A stretch of 5,266 nt of DNA, taken from NCBI GenBank assembly GCA_019747165.1, contig JAIERC010000353.1:1-5266 (forward strand). Reading direction: 5' to 3'. Below are positions 1 to 5,266 of the stretch, one piece after another. Position 1 is the first letter of the stretch; each line of letters opens with the position of its first letter. A program made the translations under genes and the position numbers. Below the pieces are notes generated by a model that saw nothing but the letters and a program-made list of their open reading frames with translations, was not told where the DNA came from and searched no databases. This stretch comes from Sphingomonas sp. GTDB lineage: Bacteria; Pseudomonadota; Alphaproteobacteria; Sphingomonadales; Sphingomonadaceae.

Positions 1-995
1 TTCCATTCTCCGCCATCGTCGGCCAAGACGAAATGAAACTTGCCCTGCTGATCGCCGCGATCGATGCGCGGATCGGGGGGGTGATGGTGTTTGGTGATCG
101 CGGCACTGGCAAGTCGACGGCGGTGCGTGCGCTCGCCGCGCTGCTGCCGCCAATGCCCGTAGTGGCGGGGTGCCGCTACAACTGCGCGCCGGGCCAGTCG
201 GTCTGCCCGACGCCCGAGACGCACCTGCCGGGCAGGGCGACCGCGCCAGTGCCCTTTGTCGATCTGCCACTCGGCGCGACGGAGGACCGGGTGGTCGGCG
301 CGCTCGACCTGGAAAAGGCGCTGGCGCACGGCGAAAAGGCGTTCGAGCCGGGGCTGCTCGCGCGCGCGCATCGCGGGTTCCTGTATATCGACGAGATCAA
401 CCTGCTTGAGGACCATATCGTCGATCTGCTGCTCGACGTGGCGGCATCGGGAGAGAATGTCGTCGAGCGTGAGGGGTTGAGCGTGCGGCATGCGGCGCGC
501 TTCGTGCTGGTCGGCAGCGGCAACCCCGAAGAGGGTGAGCTTCGCCCGCAGTTGCTCGACCGGTTCGGGCTGTCGGTCGAGGTCCGAACCCCGCAGGATT
601 TGAAGCAGCGCGTCGAGATTCTGAAACGCTGCGATGCGTTTGAACGGACGCCCGATGAATTTGCTGAGCAATGGTCGAAAGCCGAGCGCAAAACGCTGAA
701 GCGGATCGCCAAGGGCAAGGAATTGCTCGCGCGCGTGACTGTGCCCGATGCGGTGCTGACGCGCGCGTCCGAGCTGTGCATGGTGGTGGGTGCGGATGGC
801 TTGCGTGGCGAACTCACGCTGATGCGGTCCGCCCGCGCGCTGGCGGCGCTTGAGGGCGACGAGATCGTCACCGAAGCGCATCTGAAGCGGGTCGCCCCGC
901 TCGCATTGCGGCACCGGTTGCGGCGCAATGTGCTCGACGAGACGGGCTCAACCGCGCGGATCGAGCGCGCGATGGACACGATGTTCGCGGTATGA
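1..995 (+). CDS. bchI: Magnesium chelatase ATPase subunit I (BchI), 5' partial
   Basis: This is the AAA+ ATPase subunit of magnesium chelatase. Its ring, together with BchD, uses ATP hydrolysis to drive BchH to insert Mg2+ into protoporphyrin IX, the first committed step of bacteriochlorophyll synthesis, in the cytoplasm. The Walker A motif GDRGTGKST is at 93-119, Walker B LYIDE at 381-395, and the sensor-1/arginine-finger block GNPEEGELRPQLLDRF at 519-566, with the finger Arg at 561-563. A Cys cluster (codons from 171, 183 and 204) precedes the insert region. The first visible ATG (33) is not the true start: in-frame codons from position 3 read PFSAIVGQDE, which is conserved BchI N-terminal sequence. 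Only a handful of residues and the start codon should be missing. About 330 codons are visible, close to the family length. The stop codon overlaps the bchD start as ATGA. The identification is very secure. Confidence 0.97.
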   Translation, partial: PFSAIVGQDEMKLALLIAAIDARIGGVMVFGDRGTGKSTAVRALAALLPPMPVVAGCRYNCAPGQSVCPTPETHLPGRATAPVPFVDLPLGATEDRVVGALDLEKALAHGEKAFEPGLLARAHRGFLYIDEINLLEDHIVDLLLDVAASGENVVEREGLSVRHAARFVLVGSGNPEEGELRPQLLDRFGLSVEVRTPQDLKQRVEILKRCDAFERTPDEFAEQWSKAERKTLKRIAKGKELLARVTVPDAVLTRASELCMVVGADGLRGELTLMRSARALAALEGDEIVTEAHLKRVAPLALRHRLRRNVLDETGSTARIERAMDTMFAV

Positions 996-2755
996 CCGAT
1001 ACGGGCGAGATGTCGTCCGCGGTCTTGGCGCCCGATATCTGGTCGGATGCAGTGCTGGCGGCGCGGCTTTGCGCGATCGATCCCGGGCTTGGCGGGCTGG
1101 TCCTGCGTGGCGGCGGCGAGGCGCGCGATGCGGTGGTTGCGGCCCTTACGGCCGGGCTGGGCGCGGGCGCGCCTGTCAAACGCCTCCCCGCGCATATCGA
1201 TGACGAACGGCTGCTCGGCGGGCTCGATCTGGGCGCGACGCTATCGACCGGGCGGGCGGTGTCGCGAACCGGCGTGCTGGCCGAGGCCGATGGCGGCTTG
1301 CTAATCGTCCCGATGGCTGAGCGGCTGGCGGATACGGTCGCAGCACCGATCGCGGCGGCGCTCGATACCGGTGAAGTGATTGCCGAGCGCGAAGGGATGA
1401 CGCTCCGCTCCCCGGCACGCTTTGCGGTGGTTGCGCTGGATGATGGCGTGGAGTCGGACGAGCGGCCGCCGGTGGCGCTGGCGGAACGGCTGGCGTTCTG
1501 GATTGATTTGGGGGAGGTGCGCCCGCCCAAGGCGTTTCCCGCCACTGGCGATGATTTGAAGGCACCTGGCGCAGTGGCGCCGCCCGCGACCGATGTGCTG
1601 GAGGCAATTTCTGTTACCACGCTGGCTTTGGGGATCGATTCCGGACGCGCACCGATCTTTGCGTTGCGGGCTGCGCGCGCATCGGCGGTGCTGCACGGGC
1701 GGGCGGTGATTGGTGAAGAGGATGTGATGATCGCGGCGCGGCTGGTGCTCGGCCCGCGCGCAACCCGAATGCCGCCGCCGCCCGAGGTGGAACAAGCGCC
1801 CGAAGCGGAGGCACCGCCGCCGCCGTCCTCCGATAGCGACACCAGCGAGCAGGAGAGCGGTGAGCCGCAGCCCTTGGAGGATGTCGTGCTTGAGGCAGCG
1901 CTAGCCTCGTTGCCCAAGGATGTGCTCGCGCAGATTGCGGCGGGCGGTGGCAGGCGCTCGCCGCAGGGGCGCGGGCAGGGCAAGGGAGCGAAGCAACGCT
2001 CCCCCACGCGCGGCCGACCGGTGGGCGTGCGGGCGGGCATCCCGCGCGGCGGGCTGCGGCTGAGCCTGATCGATACTTTGCGCGCGGCGGCCCCTTGGCA
2101 GCGGGTGCGGGGCGCTGATGCAGCCACGGGTATTGGGCGGGTGCAGGTGCGGCTCGATGACCTGCGTATCCGCCGGTTCGAAAAGAAGATGGAGGCGACG
2201 ACGATCTTTGCAGTCGATGCATCCGGCTCTTCGGCGATGGCGCGGCTGGCCGAGGCCAAGGGCGCTGTCGAACTGCTGCTGGCCGAGGCTTATGTGAAGC
2301 GCGCGCAGGTGGCGCTGGTGGCGTTTCGCGGGACCGAGGCCGAACTGATCCTGCCGCCGACCCGTTCGCTGGCACGCGCGCGCAAGTCGCTGGGGGCATT
2401 GCCGGGCGGGGGCGGGACGCCGCTTGCCGCCGGGCTCAACGCCGCGCGCGAACTGGGCGAGGCAGCGCGTAAGCGGGGGCGGACACCGTTTCTGGTGATC
2501 CTCACCGATGGCCGCGCCAATATCGCCGCCGATGGATCGATGGTGCGGCAAGCGGCGGAGGATGATGCCGAGGCGGCAGCGCGCGCGATTGGCCTGTCGG
2601 GGATTGCCTCCGCCTTTGTCGATATTTCAGCGCGGCCAAGGCCAGAGGGCGCGAAGATCGCCGCGGCCATGCGCGCGCGCTATCTGCCGCTACCGCGCGC
2701 CGATGCGCGGACGATGCATGCGGCGGTGAAGGGGGTTCAGGATGCTGAGCGATAA
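992..2755 (+). CDS. bchD: Magnesium chelatase subunit D (BchD)
   Basis: BchD is the 587-residue partner of BchI in the magnesium chelatase motor complex; it scaffolds the BchI ring and contacts BchH. Residues 1 to about 258 form an AAA-like domain with BchI-like blocks (GLDL, EREGMTLRSPARFAVVALDDG), but the P-loop position reads LRGGGEARDAVV and lacks the Walker A Lys-Ser/Thr, so it should not hydrolyse ATP. Residues 260-296 are a proline- and acid-rich linker, followed by a basic Gly/Arg/Lys stretch at 319-342. Residues about 402-587 form a VWA (integrin I-like) domain with a complete MIDAS: DASGS with D409, S411 and S413, then T476 in GGGGTPLA and D506 in LTDGRAN. The start at 992 overlaps the bchI stop by 4 bases, typical of translational coupling; no strong Shine-Dalgarno is evident. 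The length fits alphaproteobacterial BchD. Confidence 0.97.
   Translation: MTDTGEMSSAVLAPDIWSDAVLAARLCAIDPGLGGLVLRGGGEARDAVVAALTAGLGAGAPVKRLPAHIDDERLLGGLDLGATLSTGRAVSRTGVLAEADGGLLIVPMAERLADTVAAPIAAALDTGEVIAEREGMTLRSPARFAVVALDDGVESDERPPVALAERLAFWIDLGEVRPPKAFPATGDDLKAPGAVAPPATDVLEAISVTTLALGIDSGRAPIFALRAARASAVLHGRAVIGEEDVMIAARLVLGPRATRMPPPPEVEQAPEAEAPPPPSSDSDTSEQESGEPQPLEDVVLEAALASLPKDVLAQIAAGGGRRSPQGRGQGKGAKQRSPTRGRPVGVRAGIPRGGLRLSLIDTLRAAAPWQRVRGADAATGIGRVQVRLDDLRIRRFEKKMEATTIFAVDASGSSAMARLAEAKGAVELLLAEAYVKRAQVALVAFRGTEAELILPPTRSLARARKSLGALPGGGGTPLAAGLNAARELGEAARKRGRTPFLVILTDGRANIAADGSMVRQAAEDDAEAAARAIGLSGIASAFVDISARPRPEGAKIAAAMRARYLPLPRADARTMHAAVKGVQDAER
2729..2735 (+). promoter_or_regulatory. 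Shine-Dalgarno of bchO inside bchD
   Basis: AAGGGGG sits 6 bases before the bchO ATG, within the last codons of bchD. It supports the start at 2742 and the 14-base gene overlap, which implies coupled translation of bchD and bchO. Confidence 0.6.
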
Positions 2756-3689
2756 GCCGCGCTGGGAAGCGGAAGGGCGTGACTGGCCCAACCGGGACGC
2801 GAGCCGCTTTGTCGATGTCGGGCGGTTGCGCTGGCATGTGCAGGTTGCGGGTAGCGGCCCGGTGCTGCTGCTGATTCACGGCACCGGCGCGGCAACGCAT
2901 AGCTGGCGGACCATGCTGCCGCTGCTGGCCGAGCATTTCACGGTGGTTGCGCCCGATCTGCCGGGGCATGGCTTTACGACTGGGCGGCCAATGGGTGGGC
3001 TGGCGATGCCCTCGATGGCGAAAGCAGTGGGCGAGTTGATGACGGCGCTGGAGATGCCACCCGCGCTGATTGTCGGCCATTCGGCGGGGGCAGCGATTGC
3101 GATCCGGATGGTGCTGGACGGGTTGGCTGCGCCCAAGGGCGTGATTGGGCTTAATTCGGCGCTGCTGCCCTTTCCGGGGCTGGCGGCCAAGCTGTTCCCG
3201 ACGCTCGCGCGGATGCTGTTCGTCAACCCGTTTGCGCCGCATATCTTTGCCGGGATCGCCCGGCAGCGTGGCGAAGCGGGGCGGTTCCTGGCGAAATCGA
3301 CGGGCTCAAAGATCGATGCGGCAGGGGCGGATTTTTACGGCCGGCTGTTCGCAACGCCGGGGCATTGCGCGGGCGCGATTACGATGATGGCCGATTGGGA
3401 CCTGGAAACGCTGGCGCGCGATTTGCCCAAGCTGGCAGTGCCGCTGCTGCTGATCCACGGCGCGGGCGATTCGGCCATCCCGGCGGCGACTGCTGAGGGC
3501 GCGGCGGCGCTGGTGCCTGGCGCGACGCTCAAGACGCTGGCGGGGCTGGGGCACCTAGCGCATGAAGAGGCACCGGAGACGGTGGCTGGGATGATCGAGG
3601 CATTTGCTGGTGGGGTTGGGGTCGGTGATTCGGTGCCAGAACATCGCGCCGAAGAAGAAAAGCGGGACCCCGGATCAAGTCCGGGGTGA
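2742..3689 (+). CDS. bchO: Alpha/beta-hydrolase-fold protein BchO, putative magnesium chelatase accessory protein
   Basis: This 315-residue protein has an alpha/beta hydrolase fold. The oxyanion-hole HGTG is at 46-49, the nucleophile elbow GHSAG at 112-116 (Ser114), the probable acid Asp243 lies in HGAGDSAIP, and the catalytic His271 in GLGHLAHEEAP, so the triad looks intact. The N-terminus (RWEAEGRDWPNRDASRFV) is the recognisable BchO signature. BchO is encoded with bchI and bchD in many purple bacteria and is annotated as a chelatase accessory protein; its reaction is not established. The ATG at 2742 lies 14 bases inside the end of bchD, with an AAGGGGG Shine-Dalgarno at 2729-2735. The fold should end near residue 290. 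Residues 304-315 (EEEKRDPGSSPG) are encoded by a REP-like repeat and are probably a late, non-functional extension. Identification as BchO is firm; its function is inferred. Confidence 0.94.
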   Translation: MLSDKPRWEAEGRDWPNRDASRFVDVGRLRWHVQVAGSGPVLLLIHGTGAATHSWRTMLPLLAEHFTVVAPDLPGHGFTTGRPMGGLAMPSMAKAVGELMTALEMPPALIVGHSAGAAIAIRMVLDGLAAPKGVIGLNSALLPFPGLAAKLFPTLARMLFVNPFAPHIFAGIARQRGEAGRFLAKSTGSKIDAAGADFYGRLFATPGHCAGAITMMADWDLETLARDLPKLAVPLLLIHGAGDSAIPAATAEGAAALVPGATLKTLAGLGHLAHEEAPETVAGMIEAFAGGVGVGDSVPEHRAEEEKRDPGSSPG

Positions 3690-3691
3690 CG
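3651..3691 (+). repeat. REP-like palindromic repeat, copy 1, overlapping the bchO 3' end
   Basis: This is a purine lead GAAGAAGAAA followed by a perfect 8-base-arm hairpin (ACCCCGGA 3667-3674, loop TCAAG, TCCGGGGT 3680-3687) and a GACG tail. The same arrangement occurs inverted at 3752-3790. Repeats of this form are familiar as dispersed intergenic elements in sphingomonad genomes (established knowledge, not checked here). It supplies the last 12 codons of bchO plus its stop. The hairpin could also act as a 3' mRNA stabiliser, but no U-tract follows, so it is not a classical intrinsic terminator. Confidence 0.85.
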
Positions 3692-3731
3692 TGACATAGG
3701 AGAAGGGGAGCGGGCGGTGATTCACTGGCCT

Positions 3732-3944
3732 TCACACACCGCCTGCCCCACCGTCACCCCGGGCTTGCCCCGGGGTCTCGTTTCTTCTTCTCCCTGAAAC
3801 AAGCGTATCGAAAAGATCCAGCCAGTCAGGATTGCCACCCTCGATCAGCGCAAATTTCCATTCGCGTCGTCAGCGTTTGGCGCGCCTTTCCTGCTCGATG
3901 CAGCCGACAATTTCGTCGCCGCGCTCGGCCCAGACGAGCCGGGT
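3732..3944 (-). pseudogene. GIY-YIG nuclease remnant (UriC/YhbQ-like), N-terminus missing and nonsense-broken
   Basis: Reading the minus strand from 3944 gives TRLVWAERGDEIVGCIEQER, then RAKR, a TGA stop, then RREWKFALIEGGNPDWLDLF and DTLVS down to 3795. This matches the C-terminal half of small stand-alone GIY-YIG domain proteins, where the usual sequence is 'RLVWxE...AIxREKxxKKWRRxWKxxLIExxNPDWxDL'. The TGA (3870-3872) sits exactly where these proteins have the Trp of K-[KR]-W-[RN], so one G-to-A change (TGG to TGA) explains it. The N-terminal half with the GIY and YIG motifs, the catalytic Arg and a start codon is absent: the frame runs into REP copy 3. Downstream the frame passes through REP copy 2 to a stop at 3732-3734. 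Intact relatives are presumed DNA nucleases of unclear role. This one cannot be functional. Confidence 0.8.
3752..3790 (-). repeat. REP-like palindromic repeat, copy 2, inverted relative to copy 1
   Basis: The reverse complement reads GAAGAAGAAA, then a hairpin of the same design (arms ACCCCGGG 3756-3763 and CCCGGGGT 3769-3776, loop 3764-3768), then GTGACG. It aligns with copy 1 over its whole length with only a few differences and a short gap. The two copies face each other across 60 bases, as in a REP doublet (REPIN/BIME-like), so a transcript leaving bchO could fold into one long stem. On the minus strand it forms the 3' end of the broken nuclease frame. Confidence 0.85.
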
Positions 3945-3958
3945 CAGCCCGGGGTGAC
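3937..3958 (+). repeat. Short REP-like repeat, copy 3
   Basis: This contains a 5-base-arm hairpin (CCGGG 3939-3943, loop TCAG, CCCGG 3948-3952) and the same CCCGGGGTGAC end as copy 1. AGCCCGGGGTGAC (3946-3958) is the exact inverse of GTCACCCCGGGCT (3753-3765) in copy 2. It lacks the purine lead seen in the other two copies and sits exactly where homology to the nuclease remnant begins. Confidence 0.65.
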
Positions 3959-4270
3959 AGTTAGGGGGTGGCGGGTTTCGCCCACACTGCGCCATTCAAG
4001 TGATCCGACGACTGGTCTGGTAGCGGACGTGTGTTGAGGTTGGGGTTCAGGCTGGACCCGGATGCGAATGGTCACGAATGTTCGCACTGATGCGATGGTT
4101 TCGCCAGATGGTCGTCAGGGGGCAACCCTTTGGCGCGGCAGCCAGTGCTTCCCAATGGCGAAGATAAGACGATCGACGGTATGAAAGAGCGAGGGACGTG
4201 TAGCACGACTCGTTTTTGTAGGACAGGATTGGTTAGTTTCGCCCCACTATCAGCCGTTCGACGCCCTCAT

Positions 4271-4286
4271 CCAACTTAGAAGTTGG
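4271..4286. repeat. Short inverted repeat CCAACTT-AG-AAGTTGG
   Basis: Perfect 7-base arms are separated by 2 bases. It resembles a dimeric regulator site more than a hairpin because the loop is too short for a stable RNA stem. No adjacent promoter or gene could be assigned to it, so a role is unproven. Confidence 0.4.
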
Positions 4287-4339
4287 ACATTCACTCATCA
4301 TGCTGGCGCAAATGTGCCGTTAGTTAGCTGTCTTCAATA

Positions 4340-4351
4340 TCAAGCGCTTGA
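4340..4351. repeat. Perfect 12-base palindrome TCAAGCGCTTGA
   Basis: This is a self-complementary 12-mer without a spacer, about 55 bases after the previous palindrome, in the same non-coding stretch. It could be a protein-binding site or chance. Confidence 0.3.
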
Positions 4352-4441
4352 GAACTGGCTGCTCAGCGGCGTTCGGACCTATAAATTGGGCATAGTCGAC
4401 CGAAACGGCGGGTAACGACAATGCGTCGTGATCATCGAAGG

Positions 4442-4514
4442 TCGATAAATGATATCGTTTATCAATAAAAGCCTTGACGAACGGTCAGACATCGCGCATT
4501 GATAATCGATAAAC
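4442..4514 (+). promoter_or_regulatory. Candidate operator/promoter region of the DUF2975 gene
   Basis: A near-perfect 20-base palindrome (GATAAATGATATCGTTTATC, 4444-4463, 18 of 20 positions symmetrical) is centred on GATATC. TCGATAAA occurs at 4442-4449 and again at 4506-4513, the second copy within TTGATAATCGATAAAC. A TTGACG (4474-4479) lies between the two sites and could be a -35 box. The best nearby -10 (GATAAT, 4501-4506) is 21 bases away, longer than ideal, so the promoter itself is uncertain. Binding by an XRE-type regulator of the kind usually encoded beside DUF2975 genes is an inference. The region lies about 210 bases before the start codon. Confidence 0.45.
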
Positions 4515-4725
4515 ATATGTCAGGCTTTCGATATGCCTTAACCGCTCATTGCACGTGTTACCGCTCTGGCCTCAATCATCATTGCTGCCGCGCCCGCCAC
4601 AACGATCCTCGGTTGCTGGATGGCGCCAACGCAGGGGCCCTCCTCGGTCATCCCCATCGCGGAGATCGGATAGCTTGAATGCCTTCGACGCCCCATTGCC
4701 GTTCGCCAAGACTGGAGACTTTCTT
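4515..4725 (+). other. Long leader before the DUF2975 gene, with a signal-peptide-like open frame
   Basis: No gene is supported here. One + frame, open from 4542 to a TAG at 4671-4673, reads LIARVTALASIIIAAAPATT from 4545 and then ILGCWMAPTQG, resembling a basic-hydrophobic secretory leader. It has a stop (TAA 4539-4541) immediately upstream and no ATG/GTG/TTG before the hydrophobic part, so it is at best a fragment. The frame of the downstream gene is also open back to a GTG at 4555, but that extension is rich in Pro, Arg and Ser and looks non-coding. Confidence 0.35.
4714..4717 (+). promoter_or_regulatory. Ribosome binding site of the DUF2975 gene
   Basis: GGAG lies 8 bases before the ATG at 4726. 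It decides this start over the in-frame upstream GTG at 4555, whose reading would add 57 unlikely residues. Confidence 0.65.
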
Positions 4726-5266
4726 ATGACCGAGAGTTCAAATGACGCCCTACTCCTTTCCGGAAAATTGCTGGCCAAGCTCCTTCAAGGGGCAAGCGCG
4801 CTGGCAGGAGGCATTGTTTTTATCCTCATTCCTGTTGTCGTGCTCGTCAGCAACGACATGCTGCCTGGGCTCAGCGGTGCGAATAAAGGTGGTGTGCTAG
4901 AGGCATCCCCCGTTTCGGCTGTAGCTATATTGACCCTTTTTTCACTGATCCTTGCGGCGCTGTTTCAGTTCTTTGGCAAGCTGCGCGCCATTATCGTGAG
5001 CGCCGGCGAAGGTGACCCGTTCACGCCCGAAAATGCGAAGCGCCTGAACGTGATGGCGTGGCTATTTCTCAGTGTGAAGATTCTCTTCGTGATTGTCGGA
5101 GGGCTGCGCTTTTACCTCGCCAACCTTTTGGACAAGGGAGCGGACAACGGAAATTGGCCCGATTTCAGCATTTACGATCTCGAAGCAGTCTTGATTGTCA
5201 TCGTCCTCTTCATTCTCGCCCGCATTTTTCGTCACGGGGCCGCGATGCGCGCGGATCTGAAAGGGA
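4726..5266 (+). CDS. DUF2975-family integral membrane protein, 3' partial
   Basis: This is a small inner-membrane protein of unknown function; 180 residues are visible with no stop before the window ends. Four hydrophobic segments are seen at about 22-42, 63-84, 108-132 and 152-166. The family marks are the cytosolic loop GEGDPFTPENAKRLNVMAW (about 95-112) between helices 2 and 3 and the C-terminal ARIFRHGAAMRADLKG (165-180), which in relatives ends a few residues later, so the gene is nearly complete. The start is fixed by GGAG at 4714-4717 and by the fit of the N-terminus to the family. Codon use is more even (many CTC, CTT, ATT) than in the bch genes. Relatives are typically followed by a short XRE-family helix-turn-helix gene; none of that is visible here. 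The palindromic sites upstream suggest regulated expression. Family assignment is from recognised motifs, not from a search. Confidence 0.85.
   Translation, partial: MTESSNDALLLSGKLLAKLLQGASALAGGIVFILIPVVVLVSNDMLPGLSGANKGGVLEASPVSAVAILTLFSLILAALFQFFGKLRAIIVSAGEGDPFTPENAKRLNVMAWLFLSVKILFVIVGGLRFYLANLLDKGADNGNWPDFSIYDLEAVLIVIVLFILARIFRHGAAMRADLKG

Larger units (their letters stand above)
3960..4441. other. Intergenic stretch with no supportable gene
   Basis: Both strands are broken by frequent stops, and no frame shows a start with a ribosome binding site or a recognisable protein. The longest open stretch I noticed on the + strand (4185-4415, 76 codons) has no ATG, GTG or TTG near its beginning and no family resemblance that I recognise. 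Codon-like GC periodicity, strong in the bch genes, fades here and base composition is more even. Two short palindromes are listed separately. No tRNA, rRNA, CRISPR array or complete insertion sequence is visible. The stretch may be decayed DNA from an old insertion or deletion at the edge of the photosynthesis cluster (inference). Confidence 0.6.

Noticed and set aside
33..35. ATG at 33 as the bchI start
   Set aside because: The codons from position 3 to 32 (PFSAIVGQDE) are in frame and match the conserved BchI N-terminus, so the true start is upstream of the window.
176..1195. 339-codon minus-strand open frame opposite bchI
   Set aside because: The composition (Ser, Arg, Ala) and position are those of a shadow of bchI; no motif or ribosome binding site supports it.
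868..2259. 463-codon open frame on the minus strand opposite bchD
   Set aside because: It is antisense to a clear bchD, its translation is a Ser/Arg/Ala/Pro-rich low-complexity product typical of GC-rich shadow frames, and it has no recognisable domain.
3667..3687. Classical Rho-independent terminator for bchIDO
   Set aside because: The hairpin is strong but no U-rich tract follows, and the same sequence recurs nearby as a repeat, so REP-like element is the better call.
4185..4415. 76-codon stop-free + strand frame in the intergenic region
   Set aside because: It has no usable start codon near its beginning, no ribosome binding site and no recognisable family.
3960..4440. Insertion sequence, CRISPR array or RNA gene
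   Set aside because: I found no transposase-like translation, no regularly spaced repeats, and no cloverleaf or rRNA-like sequence in this stretch.
4572..4778. 68-codon minus-strand frame overlapping the DUF2975 start
   Set aside because: It overlaps the well-supported start and ribosome binding site of the DUF2975 gene in antisense, and its translation resembles nothing I recognise.

Overview
The window looks like a piece of chromosome from an alphaproteobacterial aerobic anoxygenic phototroph, most likely a sphingomonad. The evidence is a tightly packed bacteriochlorophyll bchI-bchD-bchO block with very GC-rich codon use, plus short palindromic repeats of the ACCCCGG-ATCAAG-CCGGGGTGAC type that are common in Sphingomonadales. 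The genus assignment is inference.

Positions 1-3689 hold a three-gene operon on the + strand. bchI is cut at its 5' end by the window edge: in-frame coding sequence continues upstream of the first visible ATG. bchI and bchD overlap by 4 bases (ATGA) and bchD and bchO by 14 bases, so they are probably translated as one coupled unit. BchI (AAA+ ATPase) and BchD (degenerate AAA domain plus VWA/MIDAS domain) form the motor of magnesium chelatase, which together with BchH (not in the window) inserts Mg2+ into protoporphyrin IX. BchO is an alpha/beta-hydrolase-fold protein that regularly accompanies them, with an unsettled role.

Positions 3651-3959 are a repeat-rich junction. Two near-identical extended REP-like repeats face each other (3651-3691 and 3752-3790), and a third, shorter copy lies at 3937-3958. 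The first copy overlaps the end of bchO and encodes its last 12 residues. Between the second and third copies lies an unlisted minus-strand remnant of a GIY-YIG (UriC/YhbQ-like) nuclease gene. It keeps the C-terminal half of the domain, interrupted by one in-frame TGA, and is bounded by perfect 13-base inverted repeats. This is the most interesting part of the window.

Positions 3960-4725 carry no gene I can support. The stretch is less GC-rich than the bch block and contains several short palindromes. A cluster of TCGATAAA-type motifs at 4442-4514 probably forms the operator/promoter region of the last gene.

Positions 4726-5266 are a + strand gene, cut by the right edge, for a DUF2975-family membrane protein with four predicted membrane helices. 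Such genes are usually followed by a small XRE-type regulator, which would lie just outside the window. The window therefore seems to cover one end of a photosynthesis gene cluster and its transition into unrelated sequence.
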